64,000 nt of DNA from Microbulbifer pacificus. GTDB taxonomy: Bacteria; Pseudomonadota; Gammaproteobacteria; Pseudomonadales; Cellvibrionaceae. The number at the start of each line of letters is the position of its first letter. The first letter of the stretch is position 1. The DNA is taken from the NCBI RefSeq assembly GCF_033723955.1, contig NZ_CP137555.1, positions 3,526,001-3,590,000 of the forward strand. Reading direction: 5' to 3'. The notes under the pieces are model-generated. The model worked only from the letters and a program-made list of their open reading frames with translations, did not search any database and was not told the DNA's origin. Shown here in pieces: positions 50,813-62,885 of this stretch. A program made the translations under genes and the position numbers.

Positions 50813-52180
50813 ATGGCTGATTATCAGATTATCAATCCGTACAACGGCGAGTTGATCGAAGCCTATGACTTCCACACCAAAGAGCAGGTGGCAGAGGCCA
50901 TCGAACTGCTGGTGGAAGGCCGTAACAAGCAGCTGGCCACACCCGCCTTCGAGCGCTCGAATATCCTGCTGAAGCTCGCGCAACTCTTGCTGGAGCGAAA
51001 GGAAGATCTGGCCCGAGCCATCACCGAGGAAACCGGCAAAACCATCGGTGACAGCCGGGTTGAAATCGACCGCGCCTACAACACCGCGCTGGCCAGCGCC
51101 ATGGAAGCGCGCAATATCAACGGTGAAGCACTGGATTCCGATGCGTTCCCACCGATGCGCGAAAAAATCGGCGTGGTGCTGTGGAAACCGCTGGGTACCG
51201 TACTGTGCATTACCCCGTTCAACTTCCCGATCAATATCGCGGTACACAAAATCGGCCCCGCGTTTGCCGCCGGCAACACCATCCTGTTCAAGCCCGGCCC
51301 CCAGAACAAGCGCTCTGCGGAGTTGCTGGTGGAACTGTGCTATGCCGCAGGAATGGATAAATCCGTACTGCAGATGCTGGTCCCGGACATTGAAGCCACC
51401 AGCTACGCCGTTGCCCACCCGCAAATCCAGGCGATCAACTTCACCGGTGGCACCGCCGCGGCCAATGCCATCGCCGCCAATGCCGGCTACAAGAAAATGC
51501 TGTTCGAACTGGGCGGCAACGATCCACTGATCGTCATGCCCGACGCCGACCTTGACGCCGCCGTCACCGCCACCATCAACCAGCGCTTCGCCACCGCCGG
51601 CCAACGCTGCACCGCCGCCAAGCGCCTGTTCGTGCACAGTGACGTGTTCGATGCCTTCGCCGAAAAACTCGTGACCGCCACCGCCAAACTGAAAGTGGGT
51701 AACCCCGCCGAGGACGACACCTTTATCGGCCCGCTGATCCACACCAACGCCGCCAACGAAGTGGAAGGTCGCATTCAGTCAGCAGTAGCCGCCGGCGCCC
51801 GCGTTCTGTTCGGAAACCGCCGCGAAGGCAACATCCTGTGGCCGACCATCCTCGCGGATGTCCCAGACTGCGCCGAGGTGGTAGCAGAAGAGACCTTTGG
51901 CCCGGTCGTCCCACTGCGCAAGTTTGACAGCGAACAAGAGCTGGTGGCAGTGATCAACAGCTGTCCGTTTGGCCTGCAGGCTGGCGTATTCACCCAAAAC
52001 CTGGCACTGGCGAAACGCCTCTACAACCAGCTGGAAGTAGGCCTGCTCGCCGTCAATGACGGCCCCGGCTTTCGCGCCGAGCACTTCCCGTTTGGTGGTG
52101 TGAAAGAAAGCGGAGTAGGGCGCGAGGGCGTGAAATATGCCATCCGTGAAATGAGTTACCAGAAAACGTTGGTGATCTGA
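50813..52180 (+). CDS. NAD(P)-dependent aldehyde dehydrogenase, succinate-semialdehyde type
   Basis: 455 residues, soluble. ITPFNFPINIAVHKIGPAFA forms the cofactor pocket, FELGGNDPLIV holds the catalytic glutamate, and AGQRCTAAKRLFV holds the catalytic cysteine. The ALDH fold is complete. The best guess is succinate-semialdehyde or a similar short aldehyde acid, but ALDH subfamilies cannot be separated by eye. It starts 18 bases after the TauE/SafE gene and may be cotranscribed. Confidence 0.85.
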   Translation: MADYQIINPYNGELIEAYDFHTKEQVAEAIELLVEGRNKQLATPAFERSNILLKLAQLLLERKEDLARAITEETGKTIGDSRVEIDRAYNTALASAMEARNINGEALDSDAFPPMREKIGVVLWKPLGTVLCITPFNFPINIAVHKIGPAFAAGNTILFKPGPQNKRSAELLVELCYAAGMDKSVLQMLVPDIEATSYAVAHPQIQAINFTGGTAAANAIAANAGYKKMLFELGGNDPLIVMPDADLDAAVTATINQRFATAGQRCTAAKRLFVHSDVFDAFAEKLVTATAKLKVGNPAEDDTFIGPLIHTNAANEVEGRIQSAVAAGARVLFGNRREGNILWPTILADVPDCAEVVAEETFGPVVPLRKFDSEQELVAVINSCPFGLQAGVFTQNLALAKRLYNQLEVGLLAVNDGPGFRAEHFPFGGVKESGVGREGVKYAIREMSYQKTLVI

Positions 52181-52217
52181 CCGTTTCAATTCGAAGCTCG
52201 AAATAAGAAGCGAAGGA

Positions 52218-52323
52218 CGGGGACTGGGCGGAAGGTTTCAGGAGCGTCGGCGACATGGACGTCGCCGACGCAGCGTACAGGGATGTATCCACAGCGGTCC
52301 TGAAACCTTCCGCCCAGTGCCCG
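52218..52323. repeat. palindromic intergenic element B
   Basis: Arms 52218-52243 and 52298-52323 pair at 25 of 26 positions. An inner hairpin at 52244-52271 has an 11-base perfect stem (GCGTCGGCGAC and complement). The core GGGATGTATCCACAGCGGT (52280-52298) is the reversed form of the element A core. It is 37 bases after the aldehyde dehydrogenase stop. Confidence 0.88.
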
Positions 52324-52403
52324 ACCGCCACTAGGCTAAGTTTGGAACCTTCAAAATCATGGTCTTGGCCATCCACTCAAATATCCCCTATACTCGGCCC
52401 CAA

Positions 52404-52485
52404 CTTGTCGGAGTGCCTTTGGGCTGAGATCGCTGTTGCGAGATCCGTTGAACCTGATCGGGGTAACCCCCGCGTAGGGAACAAG
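52404..52485 (+). promoter_or_regulatory. TPP riboswitch (THI element)
   Basis: CGGAGTGCC, GGCTGAGAT, CCGTTGAACCTGATC, GGTAA and GCGTAGGGAA occur in the order of the thiamine pyrophosphate aptamer, closed by CTTGT (52404-52408) pairing with ACAAG (52481-52485). It lies 131 bases before thiC and should shut off the operon when TPP is plentiful. I see no clear terminator stem between, so control of translation start is the likely mode. Confidence 0.96.
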
Positions 52486-52535
52486 ATCTGAATTCGCTTT
52501 TTTTTCGTGCGTATTGTTTTTGAACTGCTGTTTAA

Positions 52536-54539
<2,004 letters not shown>

Positions 54540-54580
54540 TGCCCCGCTGAAAGAAACTGCAAAAGTTGATGCGAAGGCGG

Positions 54581-54682
54581 CGCTACGGGTAAGCGTTTGC
54601 CAGACCTTCCGCGAGAGGGACCTCGCGGAAGAGCCCCCATGGATGGGTTCACGGCGTGTCTGGCAAACGCTTACCCGTAGCG
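54581..54682. repeat. palindromic intergenic element C
   Basis: Arms 54581-54605 and 54658-54682 pair perfectly over 25 bases. Inner hairpin 54606-54631 (CTTCCGCGAG/CTCGCGGAAG). The core ATGGATGGGTTCACGGCG (54640-54657) matches the core of element A in reverse orientation. It lies inside the thi operon between thiC and thiO. Confidence 0.88.
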
Positions 54683-54724
54683 TCGCCGCCCGAACCTGTC
54701 CAAGTACTTAACCGGGACCTAACG

Positions 54725-55804
54725 GTGACACAAAACATATTTAAAATCGCGATAGCAGGGGCCGGGCTGATGGGCCGCCTGCTAGCCTGGCGCCTATCAA
54801 CAAAAGGTCACCACATATCCCTGTTCGAATCCGGATCACTGGAAAAGCCAACGGGTGCCTGCCACACCGCAGCCGGCATGATTGCCCCACTATCCGAACT
54901 GTTCCACTGCCCACTCCCCATCTACCAGCTGGGTATGCAAAGCCTGCAGTATTGGCCGTTGTGGGTCGAAGAGTTGCAGCAACTTACCGGTAGCGACGTC
55001 AACTACAGACAGGCCGGCAGCCTGCTAATCGCCCATCCACAGGACAGAACCGAACTCCAGCAATTCCACCAGGAAATCAAAGGCAAACTGGGCCATCAGA
55101 GTACCGACCAGCAGCAATGGCTGGACAACAACTCCCTGAAAAATATGGAACCCGATCTGCAGCACTTTGACCAGGGACTTTTTCTCTCCAGCGAAGCAGA
55201 CATCGACAACCGAAAACTGCTGCCCGCGCTGCTCTCCGCCCTGAAAAAAAACAACGTTACACTGTGGGAAAACACCGCAGCAGAATGCAGCCCCGGAAAA
55301 ATCCACACAGAAAACCAAACGCAATCCTACGATCTGGTTATCGATACCCGCGGTCTCGGGGCCAAGTATCAGATCCATGGCCTGCGAGGCGTGCGCGGTG
55401 AAGTGATGGTCGTGGAAACACCCGAAGTGAAATTACATCGCCCCGTGCGCCTGCTGCATCCACGGTACCAACTGTATGCCGTTCCCAGAGCCAACAATCA
55501 GATCGTAATCGGCGCTACCGAAATCGAAAGCGAAGACATGAGCCCGATCTCCCTGCGCTCTACCATGGAACTCTCCAGCGCGCTGTATTCGATTCATCCG
55601 GCATTCGCCGAAGCGCGCATACTGGAAACCCGCGTCAACTGCCGCCCGGCCACCATGGACAACCTGCCCGTGGTGAAGTCGGAGCCAGGGCTTATCCGAA
55701 TCAACGGGTTGTTCCGCCACGGTTACCTGCTGGCGCCGGCACTGGTCGCACAGGTGGAACAGAAAATTCATCAACCAATTTCAAATACGGAACAGGTGAG
55801 CTGA
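54725..55804 (+). CDS. thiO: glycine oxidase
   Basis: 359 residues. FAD-dependent oxidase that makes the iminoglycine used for thiazole synthesis. The FAD motif IAIAGAGLMGRLLAWRLSTK is at the N-terminus. ACHTAAGMIAPLSE and the late VNCRPATMDNLPVV with INGLFRHGYLLAPAL are typical of ThiO. Start is GTG 54725, near GGGACC; the next in-frame start upstream (54656) lies in element C. It overlaps thiS by one base (TGATG). Confidence 0.92.
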   Translation: MTQNIFKIAIAGAGLMGRLLAWRLSTKGHHISLFESGSLEKPTGACHTAAGMIAPLSELFHCPLPIYQLGMQSLQYWPLWVEELQQLTGSDVNYRQAGSLLIAHPQDRTELQQFHQEIKGKLGHQSTDQQQWLDNNSLKNMEPDLQHFDQGLFLSSEADIDNRKLLPALLSALKKNNVTLWENTAAECSPGKIHTENQTQSYDLVIDTRGLGAKYQIHGLRGVRGEVMVVETPEVKLHRPVRLLHPRYQLYAVPRANNQIVIGATEIESEDMSPISLRSTMELSSALYSIHPAFAEARILETRVNCRPATMDNLPVVKSEPGLIRINGLFRHGYLLAPALVAQVEQKIHQPISNTEQVS

Positions 55805-56007
55805 TGCAATTAGTGGTCAACGGCGAATCGACATTCGTTCAACACGAGCAAGAAACTATTGCCGACTTGCTACAGCAGCTCGGATACAGCGGTGACACTT
55901 TCGCCGTTGCCCTGAACGGCGACTTTGTTCCCCGTGCCAGTTATGCAGAGACCCACCTGAACAGTGGTGACAAACTGGATATTGTCGCGCCGGTCGTTGG
56001 AGGCTGA
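55804..56007 (+). CDS. thiS: sulfur carrier protein ThiS
   Basis: 67 residues of ubiquitin-like fold ending VAPVVGG. The C-terminal Gly-Gly is adenylated by ThiF and thiocarboxylated to deliver sulfur to ThiG. Its start overlaps the thiO stop and thiG follows by two bases. Confidence 0.96.
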   Translation: MQLVVNGESTFVQHEQETIADLLQQLGYSGDTFAVALNGDFVPRASYAETHLNSGDKLDIVAPVVGG

Positions 56008-56009
56008 AC

Positions 56010-56825
56010 ATGACAGACAAACTGAAACTCTACGGCAAGGAATTCGACAGCCGCCTGCTGGTGGGCACTGCACTTTATCCGTCGCCCGCCATCATGCGTG
56101 AGGCAGTGGCGGCCTCCGGTTCCGAGATCATCACCCTGTCCCTGCGCCGCCAGAGCTCGGCGCAACAGCAGGGGAATATGATCTGGGACTATATCCGGGA
56201 AACCGGATGCCAACTGTTGCCCAACACCGCCGGCTGCAAAACCCCGAAAGAAGTCATTGCTCTGGCGGAAATGAGCCGGGAAATTCTTGGTACAAATTGG
56301 CTCAAGCTGGAAGTGATCGGCGACGATTACAACTTGCAGCCGGACCCGTACGGCCTGATCGAAGCCGCGTGCGAATTGATCCAGCGGGGGTTCAGGGTAT
56401 TGCCATACTGCACCGACGATCTGGTGGTTTGCCGCCGGCTGCTGGACGTGGGCTGTGAGGTGCTGATGCCCTGGGGTTCCCCTATTGGCACCGGACGGGG
56501 CTTGATGAATAAATACAACCTGCAGACACTGCGCGAGCGGTTGCCGGATATCCCGCTGATTATCGACGCCGGTCTCGGTGCGCCGTCGCAGGCCTGTGAA
56601 GCGATGGAAATGGGGTTCGATGCGGTGTTACTGAATACCGCCATCGCCAAGGCGCAGGCCCCGGTTTTGATGGCTCATGCCTTCAAGCGGGCGGTGGAGT
56701 CCGGTCGCGCTGCGCGCACTGCGGGCCTGATGCTGAAACGCCAGACCGCGAGCCCCAGCACGCCCACCCTGGACATGCCGTTCTGGCAGCAGTCGTTTGC
56801 CCCGGGGAAAATACATGAGCGTTAG
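56010..56825 (+). CDS. thiG: thiazole synthase
   Basis: 271 residues, TIM barrel. Joins deoxyxylulose phosphate, iminoglycine and ThiS thiocarboxylate. [20 protein letters not shown] opens the protein, [15 protein letters not shown] follows, and the Schiff-base lysine is in [10 protein letters not shown]. The C-terminal [13 protein letters not shown] and a tail ending KIHER extend past the barrel. Its last codons overlap the thiDE start by 11 bases. Confidence 0.97.
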   Translation: MTDKLKLYGKEFDSRLLVGTALYPSPAIMREAVAASGSEIITLSLRRQSSAQQQGNMIWDYIRETGCQLLPNTAGCKTPKEVIALAEMSREILGTNWLKLEVIGDDYNLQPDPYGLIEAACELIQRGFRVLPYCTDDLVVCRRLLDVGCEVLMPWGSPIGTGRGLMNKYNLQTLRERLPDIPLIIDAGLGAPSQACEAMEMGFDAVLLNTAIAKAQAPVLMAHAFKRAVESGRAARTAGLMLKRQTASPSTPTLDMPFWQQSFAPGKIHER

Positions 56826-58374
56826 TGTCCCGCGCCCGATCGTCTGGACCATCGCCGGCAGCGATTCCGGTGGCGGTGCCGGCATCCAGGCGGATCTGCT
56901 CACCATGCACGACCTCGGCGTGCATGGCTGCAGTGCCATCACCGCCAATACCGCCCAGAACACCCTGGGTGTACCCGCCATCAATGCCGTGTCCGGCGAA
57001 GTGCTGCAATCGCAACTGGACGCGCTGCTCGCCGACCTGAAGCCAGCGGCAATCAAAATCGGTCTGCTCGCCAATGCGGGGCAGGTCAGACTGGTCGCGA
57101 ATTTTCTGCGTGTGCTGAAAGAGTGCGGTGAATATATTCCGGTGGTATACGACCCGGTGGCGGTTGCCACCAGTGGCGCGCAGCTGACCGAAGACAGTAC
57201 CGGTGCGGCGGTATTGCATGAATTATTGCCCCTGTGCGACCTGCTTACACCCAACAGTCTCGAACTGGCCTGGCTGGTGGGGGCAGGGGATGATCGCGCC
57301 GAGGTTGAAGGCGCAGAAGCGATACTTAGCGCGGCGCGCAAGCTGCGGGGCGAACATGCCACCGCAGTACTGGTTAGCGGCGGTCACTTTGAAATCGAGC
57401 CCGGCAGCACCGCGGATCTACTGTGCAGTGGGAATGGTGAAAATTTCAGTGAAGACTGGCTGATCGGCAAACGAATCGAAACCCGCAATTCCCACGGTAC
57501 CGGCTGTACCCTGTCCTCTGCTATTGCCGCCTTGCTGGCGCTGGGGTATCCGCTGAAAGATGCCTGCGTGGTGGCCAATGCCTATGTGCGCCGTGGACTG
57601 CGGCTGGGCGACAGCGAGCATATCGGTGCCGGCACCGGGCCGGTGGGGCACTGTGGCTGGCCGGGGGCGCTGCAGGATTTCCCGGACGTCTTGGTTGCCG
57701 GCAGCGAACGCGCGAAACCGTTTGGCGTATTCGACCCGTCTGCCGCGGCCAACTTTGCCGCGGAGTTCCCGCAGCCCGAGACCAGCCGCCTGGGATTGTA
57801 CCCGGTGGTGGATTCCGTGGAGTGGATCGAAAAGCTCGCGCGCGAGGGGGTGCGCACCTTGCAGTTGCGTATCAAGCAACCCGGCAGTGACCTGCGGGAG
57901 CAGATCGAGCGTGCGGTGGCGATCGCCCGCGGTTACGGTCTGCGCCTGTTTATCAATGACTACTGGCAGCACGCCATCGACTGCGGAGCCTATGGCGTGC
58001 ACCTGGGGCAGGAAGACCTGCAGCAGGCGGATCTGAAGGCCATACAACGCGCGGGGCTGAAGCTCGGAATCAGCACCCACGGCTTTTTCGAGTTGCTCTA
58101 TGCATGGCAGTTCCGCCCCAGTTATCTTGCGATAGGTGTCATCTACGCTACCAGCACCAAGGATATGAGCGGTCAACTGCAGGGCCCGGAAAAGCTCACG
58201 CGCATGGCCGCATTGCTGCCGGGATACCCGCTGGTGGCCATAGGTGGGATTAACCTGGCGCGCGCAGCCGACGTGGCGGCGAGCGGGGTGGGCAGTATTG
58301 CGGTGGTAACCGCGATCACGGACGCCCCCGAAGTTCGCGAGGCTGTGGCACAATTGCGCGCAGTCATTGAATAG
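56815..58374 (+). CDS. thiDE: bifunctional HMP(-P) kinase / thiamine-phosphate synthase (ThiD-ThiE fusion)
   Basis: 519 residues. The N-terminal half (about 1-270) is ThiD, with [17 protein letters not shown] and the anion-hole [14 protein letters not shown] linker of about 40 residues leads to ThiE (about 320-519), with [37 protein letters not shown] and VAIGGIN. The fusion makes HMP-PP and couples it to thiazole phosphate, giving TMP. Fusions of these steps occur in several bacteria. I start at ATG 56815 inside the thiG end; the frame is also open slightly upstream. Confidence 0.95.
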   Translation: MSVSVPRPIVWTIAGSDSGGGAGIQADLLTMHDLGVHGCSAITANTAQNTLGVPAINAVSGEVLQSQLDALLADLKPAAIKIGLLANAGQVRLVANFLRVLKECGEYIPVVYDPVAVATSGAQLTEDSTGAAVLHELLPLCDLLTPNSLELAWLVGAGDDRAEVEGAEAILSAARKLRGEHATAVLVSGGHFEIEPGSTADLLCSGNGENFSEDWLIGKRIETRNSHGTGCTLSSAIAALLALGYPLKDACVVANAYVRRGLRLGDSEHIGAGTGPVGHCGWPGALQDFPDVLVAGSERAKPFGVFDPSAAANFAAEFPQPETSRLGLYPVVDSVEWIEKLAREGVRTLQLRIKQPGSDLREQIERAVAIARGYGLRLFINDYWQHAIDCGAYGVHLGQEDLQQADLKAIQRAGLKLGISTHGFFELLYAWQFRPSYLAIGVIYATSTKDMSGQLQGPEKLTRMAALLPGYPLVAIGGINLARAADVAASGVGSIAVVTAITDAPEVREAVAQLRAVIE

Positions 58375-58396
58375 TTCGGATAACCGGAGCCGTGCC

Positions 58397-59161
58397 GTGT
58401 TGAGTCGCAAACAGCTGCAGCGCTACAGCCGCCAGATCATGTTGCCGCAGATCGGTGAGGCCGGGCAGGAAAAACTCGCTGCCGCGCGGGTGCTGATCGT
58501 CGGTCTCGGCGGCCTCGGCAGCCCGGCGGCGCTGTATCTGGCGGCGGCGGGGATCGGCGAGCTGCACCTTGTTGACGGCGACAGGGTGGAGATCTCCAAC
58601 CTGCAGCGTCAGGTCCTGTACAAAACCAATCACCGCGACAAGCACAAGGCGCAGGTGGCCGCACAGCAACTCACCGCGGCCAATCCGGAAATCCGTGTAC
58701 ACGCCCACTGCGTTATGGCGGATGAGGCCTGGCTCTCGACACAGCTGAGCCGGCAATCCTTCGACCTAGTGCTCGACTGCACCGACAACCTCAATATTCG
58801 CCACACCATCAACCGGGTGTGCCGCGAGCGGCAAGTTCCCGTGGTCATGGCCTCGGTGCGCGGCTTTTCCGGGCAGCTGGTGAGCTTTGACTTTCGCACA
58901 AATACCAGCCCCTGTTATGCCTGCCTGTTTCCGCCAGCGACGGGGCAGAGTGACCTGCCGGAAGCGGAGAACTGCTCCACGGTCGGGGTTATCGGTCCGG
59001 CGCTCGGGATGATGGGCAGTGCCCAGGCGCTGGAGGCCATCAAGTTTATTGCCGGCCTGCCGGTATCCAGTCTGAACAAATTGCAGTTGTTCGAAGCCGC
59101 AACGCTCGAGTGGCGCGCACTGGCCCTGCCGGCAAACAGCACTTGCCCGATTTGCCGATAA
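58397..59161 (+). CDS. thiF: ThiS adenylyltransferase (ThiF/MoeB family)
   Basis: 254 residues. E1-like enzyme with LIVGLGGLGSPAALYLAAAG for ATP, the arginine of ISNLQRQVLY, and a zinc site formed by CYACLFP and C-terminal CPICR. The cysteine in ENCSTVGVIGP is the probable catalytic or sulfur-relay residue. It could equally serve MoaD, but operon position favours ThiS. Start is GTG 58397 (TTG 58400 is possible), with GGAG eleven bases upstream. Confidence 0.92.
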   Translation: MLSRKQLQRYSRQIMLPQIGEAGQEKLAAARVLIVGLGGLGSPAALYLAAAGIGELHLVDGDRVEISNLQRQVLYKTNHRDKHKAQVAAQQLTAANPEIRVHAHCVMADEAWLSTQLSRQSFDLVLDCTDNLNIRHTINRVCRERQVPVVMASVRGFSGQLVSFDFRTNTSPCYACLFPPATGQSDLPEAENCSTVGVIGPALGMMGSAQALEAIKFIAGLPVSSLNKLQLFEAATLEWRALALPANSTCPICR

Positions 59162-59215
59162 ACAGTAAAAACAGCCAGGCATTCGCACAATAAACCTCGC
59201 AAAAAGGTAATTCCC

Positions 59216-59647
59216 TTGGCTGTTCGTCTTTTATCCAAACATCTTCTGCCCCGATATGTGCTGCTCGCCGGAGTTTCCGGGGCGCTGCTGGCGGGCTGTG
59301 CCGAAGGCAAACGCCAGTCCGCTACCGAACCAGAAACTCCTGCACACGTTGCCGCGTTGCAGCAAGTGGAAACCCAGCCGGTCACGGAATTGGATCAGGT
59401 ACACGTGTCCGAGCAACTGCTCGACACCTACCGCCAGACCTGTGCCAGCTGTCACGAGCAGGGGGTAATCGGTGCGCCGAAGACGGGCGATGCCACGGCC
59501 TGGAGCCCGCGTATGGCGCAGGGAATTGATGTTCTTGTTGCGCACGCCCGGGATGGTTTCAAGGCGATGCCACCGGCGGGGCTCTGCTACAGCTGCTCGG
59601 ATGAGGATTTCGCGCAACTGATCCGCTATATGTCCACGGAAAAATAA
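59216..59647 (+). CDS. cytochrome c5-like lipoprotein
   Basis: 143 residues. TTG start at 59216 after AAAAAGGTAA. The signal peptide contains the lipobox LAGC (Cys28), so the haem domain may be membrane-anchored. Haem binding is CASCH (Cys76, Cys79, His80), with Met118 in KAMPPAG as the likely distal ligand and the cysteine pair CYSC (124, 127) typical of the c5 type. It probably shuttles electrons in the periplasm. Placed after the thi operon but functionally unrelated. Confidence 0.9.
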   Translation: MAVRLLSKHLLPRYVLLAGVSGALLAGCAEGKRQSATEPETPAHVAALQQVETQPVTELDQVHVSEQLLDTYRQTCASCHEQGVIGAPKTGDATAWSPRMAQGIDVLVAHARDGFKAMPPAGLCYSCSDEDFAQLIRYMSTEK

Positions 59648-59685
59648 CCGGGCATTTCTCCGTGCATTTCGCCGTGAGCAATGGG

Positions 59686-59713
59686 CAAAAAAGACCCGGC
59701 CGTGTGGCCGGGT
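59686..59713 (-). terminator. rho-independent terminator for the porin gene
   Basis: Stem ACCCGGCC/GGCCGGGT around loop GTGT (59694-59713), followed on the minus strand by a run of six T. It stops transcription arriving from the porin gene. Confidence 0.88.
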
Positions 59714-59762
59714 AAATCTGAACGAGTGGGTTTGGGAAACGTTGAACGTCTCGTGGGCGTAA

Positions 59763-61007
59763 TCAGAACTGTGCTTCGGCGGTCAGCCACAATTTGTCGG
59801 TATCAACACTGAACTCATCCGCGCTGTAGGCGCTGTATTTCATACTGAGGTTCACGCCTGCCAGCTTGCCGGCGAGCAAAAATCCCGCTTCGCTGCCAAG
59901 TTTGTCCATGCCGGATACACCGCTATCGTCTGAATTCAGCTGGTGATAATTGACCGCGAATTTCACCCCGCCGAGGCTGGTAGCCAGTGACAGGTAAACA
60001 TCTTCGATACCGCCGGTGATATTGCCGCTGCCACCGCCGAGAAATTTATCCGTCCAGCCCTGGAATTTGTGCAGCGTGGCCAGCGGTGTGATGAACTGTC
60101 CATCGGCACCATCCGCTCCCAGCAACTCATAACCGCCCGCCAGGGTAAATTGACCAAGCTTGTAGCTCGCTTCCGCCAGCAGATAGTCCGCATCGTAATC
60201 CGCGGGGTTGTTGGCAGCCGACGATTGCGTGGCGTATTCCAGTGTGTAGCTCATGTCCGCTTGACTGCCCGCAAAGCGCAGGCCGTAAGTGTCGGTGGAG
60301 AAAGCCGCGGCATCTTCATTGTCCAGCAGGTAGGCGTAACCGCTGAGGGCACCTGCAGAGAAACCCGTGTATTTGGCGTTTAGCAGGTAGCTGTCGTTGG
60401 TGTGGTCCCCGACAGGGCTGTCTTCACCAAAAATACGGTTCACGTTGCGTACATGCGCCAGGAACAGGGTGGTGTCAGTGAAACTGGTATTGCTTGCGCT
60501 GAAGCCGTCGTAGGTCTGTTCGTTCTGTCGAAAACCAACACCGCCCACAAAGCGCTGGTTGTCCAGCAGAATGCGCTGGCGGCCGTATTTGAAGGTTGTG
60601 GCTCCAGTGGTGTATGCGAGATAGGCCTGATTGACCTCGGTACCTTCCGGGTCGCTGACACCGCCTTCGAATTCGGTGAGGTGGGTGACGTCGTCCATTT
60701 CAAGCAGGGTGCTGAAGCCCTGGTAGCTGGCCGAGGAGAACGTCAGGCGCGTCTGCAGGCTGGTAAGATCCACGTCGTCACTGCCGGCGGTGTCCACCAT
60801 TTCGGTGCGCACACGCAAGCCCAGGGTGACATCACCTAGGGCCAGTGCATCGGTAATGCTGCTCACCACGGGAGCTTCCTGGCTTACGGTTTCCTGCGCT
60901 TGTGCCGGAATACTGGCGGCAGCGATGGTCACGGCGCCGATGGTGCTGGCCAGAATTCGGCGAGTCGGTTGCCGCGGTGTCAGAAGTGTAAAAATTTTGG
61001 TTTTCAT
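59763..61007 (-). CDS. outer-membrane porin (alginate-export/OprP-like)
   Basis: 414 residues. A signal peptide precedes IPAQAQETVSQ; the mature part is a string of amphipathic beta strands ending in Phe (LTAEAQF), as barrel porins do. TLGLRVRTEMVDT and KYGRQRILLDNQRFVGGVGF resemble the alginate-export-type porin family. Its position in front of a nitrate-type ABC transporter suggests passage of small anions, by inference only. The operon likely runs nrtA, nrtB, nrtD, porin. Confidence 0.75.
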   Translation of the reverse strand: MKTKIFTLLTPRQPTRRILASTIGAVTIAAASIPAQAQETVSQEAPVVSSITDALALGDVTLGLRVRTEMVDTAGSDDVDLTSLQTRLTFSSASYQGFSTLLEMDDVTHLTEFEGGVSDPEGTEVNQAYLAYTTGATTFKYGRQRILLDNQRFVGGVGFRQNEQTYDGFSASNTSFTDTTLFLAHVRNVNRIFGEDSPVGDHTNDSYLLNAKYTGFSAGALSGYAYLLDNEDAAAFSTDTYGLRFAGSQADMSYTLEYATQSSAANNPADYDADYLLAEASYKLGQFTLAGGYELLGADGADGQFITPLATLHKFQGWTDKFLGGGSGNITGGIEDVYLSLATSLGGVKFAVNYHQLNSDDSGVSGMDKLGSEAGFLLAGKLAGVNLSMKYSAYSADEFSVDTDKLWLTAEAQF

Positions 61008-61028
61008 GGTGTTGGTTCCTGTTTCTGA

Positions 61029-61823
61029 TTAATTGAAAAATTGTTTGCTGTGGCGCTCGTGGAGGAATTTGAGTACCTGTGCCCGGTACTGGTTGTATTG
61101 CGGATCATCGGCGAGCGCCAAACGGTGGCGCGGGCGCCCGAGCTCAACGTCGAGAATTTCGCCGACAGTGGCGGCGGGGCCGTTGGTCATCATCACAATG
61201 CGATCGGATAACAGCACCGCTTCATCCACATCGTGGGTGATCATGATCACTGTGTTGTTCAGCTCCGCCTGGATTTCCATCAGGGAATCCTGCATATGCG
61301 CGCGGGTCAGGGCATCCAGGGCGCCGAAGGGTTCATCCATCAGCAGCACCTTGGGTTGCATGGCCAGTGCGCGCGCGATACCGACACGTTGTTTCATTCC
61401 GCCGGATATTTCCCCGGGGCGCTTGTGCATGGCGTGGCTCATGTGTACCAGTTCCAGGTTGTGCTCGATCCAAGTACGCATTTCTGCCCTGGTTTTGCTG
61501 TTGCCGAATACCTGCTTTACCGCCAGTTCGACATTTTCATAAGCGGTGAGCCACGGCAGCAGGGAATGATTCTGGAACACCACCGCGCGCTCGGGGCCGG
61601 GTTCGCTCACTTCCTTGCCGCTCAGGATGACGCCGCCGCGGGTGGCCTGGTACAGCCCGGCCACCACGTTCAGCACGGTGGACTTGCCGCAACCGGAGTG
61701 ACCAATCAGGGATACAAATTCCCCCTGCCGAATTTTCAGGTCCACATCGCGCAGGGCGGTAAAGGGGCCCTTGGGCGTGGGGAACTCCATATCGATATGG
61801 CTGATGTCCAGAAGTACGCTCAT
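61029..61823 (-). CDS. nitrate/cyanate-type ABC transporter ATPase
   Basis: 264 residues. Walker A GHSGCGKST, signature ISGGMKQRVGIARALA and Walker B VLLMDEPFGALD are complete. VFQNHSLLPWLTAYENVELA is typical of the NrtC/NrtD/TauB group. It powers uptake with the permease next door. ATG 61823 has GGAGAGCGGAACA upstream; a TTG at 61838 is possible. Confidence 0.93.
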   Translation of the reverse strand: MSVLLDISHIDMEFPTPKGPFTALRDVDLKIRQGEFVSLIGHSGCGKSTVLNVVAGLYQATRGGVILSGKEVSEPGPERAVVFQNHSLLPWLTAYENVELAVKQVFGNSKTRAEMRTWIEHNLELVHMSHAMHKRPGEISGGMKQRVGIARALAMQPKVLLMDEPFGALDALTRAHMQDSLMEIQAELNNTVIMITHDVDEAVLLSDRIVMMTNGPAATVGEILDVELGRPRHRLALADDPQYNQYRAQVLKFLHERHSKQFFN

Positions 61824-61856
61824 TGTTCCGCTCTCCAATGTGAATATGTGGCTGGG

Positions 61857-62849
61857 TTACTGGTTGCTGCTCTTGTCCCAGGACACCAGCTTCTGCAGCA
61901 TCAGCATGCCGCGGTCGAGAAGAAAACCGATAAATCCGATGACCAGTACCGCGGCCATGATGCGGGCGAGGGAATCGGAGCTGCCGTTCTGGAATTCATC
62001 CCACACGAATTTACCGAGTCCCGGGTTCTGTGCCAGCATCTCGGCCGCGATCAGTACCATCCAGGCGACGCCGAGGGACAGGCGCATACCGGTAAAAATC
62101 ATCGGTACCGACGCGGGCAACACGATTTTTTGTACATGGCGCAGGGCCGGCAGGCGCAACACTTTGCTCACGTTCACCAGATCCTGATCGATACCGGCAA
62201 CGCCTACCGCAGTGTTGATTACCATCGGCCACAGACAGCAGAGCGTCACCGTGATCATGGAGTTGAGGAACGACTTCGCCACCAGCGGATCGGGACTGGT
62301 GTAAAGGGCTGATACCACCATCGTCACCAGCGGCAGCCAGGCCAGCGGCGAGACCGGTTTGAAAATCTGCACGATCGGATTGACTGCACTGTTCAGGGTT
62401 TTGCTGAGCCCGATGGCAATGCCCAATGGAATGGCAATCGCTGCCGCCAGCAGGAAGCCGCTCATCACCGTTACCAGGCTGGTGCCAATCTGGTCGACGA
62501 ACGTTTCCTTGCCGGTGTAGGCGCGGATTTTCGGCTCGTAGCTGGGATCTGCCGCGAGCCGTTCTGCGTTACGCACTTCCTGACGCTGGTAAAAAGCGTG
62601 TTCCTTTTCCCGCGAACGCTGGTGTTCACCATACAGCGCCTTGAACTGTTCCATTACCGCAGCGGGACCGGGAAATTTTCCCAGCGAAGTATCGATATTC
62701 TGTGCAGTCACCGACCACAGCAGCAGGAAGCCGAGCATCCCCAGTAGTGGCAGTGCCACCAGACGTACGGCGCTACCGAGTAAATTGCTTTCCAGTTGCG
62801 GCAATCGGAAGCCATAAAACTTGCCCGTATTCACTGTCGTGCTGTTCAT
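61857..62849 (-). CDS. nitrate-type ABC transporter permease
   Basis: 330 residues with six or so membrane helices. An unusually long periplasmic segment follows helix one (SREKEHAFYQRQEVRNAERL), found in the NrtB permeases that face NrtA-type binding proteins. The EAA-like loop is near VAGIDQDLVNVSKVLRLPAL. 33 bases separate it from the ATPase. Confidence 0.92.
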   Translation of the reverse strand: MNSTTVNTGKFYGFRLPQLESNLLGSAVRLVALPLLGMLGFLLLWSVTAQNIDTSLGKFPGPAAVMEQFKALYGEHQRSREKEHAFYQRQEVRNAERLAADPSYEPKIRAYTGKETFVDQIGTSLVTVMSGFLLAAAIAIPLGIAIGLSKTLNSAVNPIVQIFKPVSPLAWLPLVTMVVSALYTSPDPLVAKSFLNSMITVTLCCLWPMVINTAVGVAGIDQDLVNVSKVLRLPALRHVQKIVLPASVPMIFTGMRLSLGVAWMVLIAAEMLAQNPGLGKFVWDEFQNGSSDSLARIMAAVLVIGFIGFLLDRGMLMLQKLVSWDKSSNQ

Positions 62850-62885
62850 ACCTGCTACCTCGGGGTTCGTGTTGGTAAATTCCGG

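Noticed and set aside
58397..59161. moeB for the E1-like gene
   Set aside because: Cannot be separated by motif alone, but the thi operon position and the preceding ThiS favour thiF.
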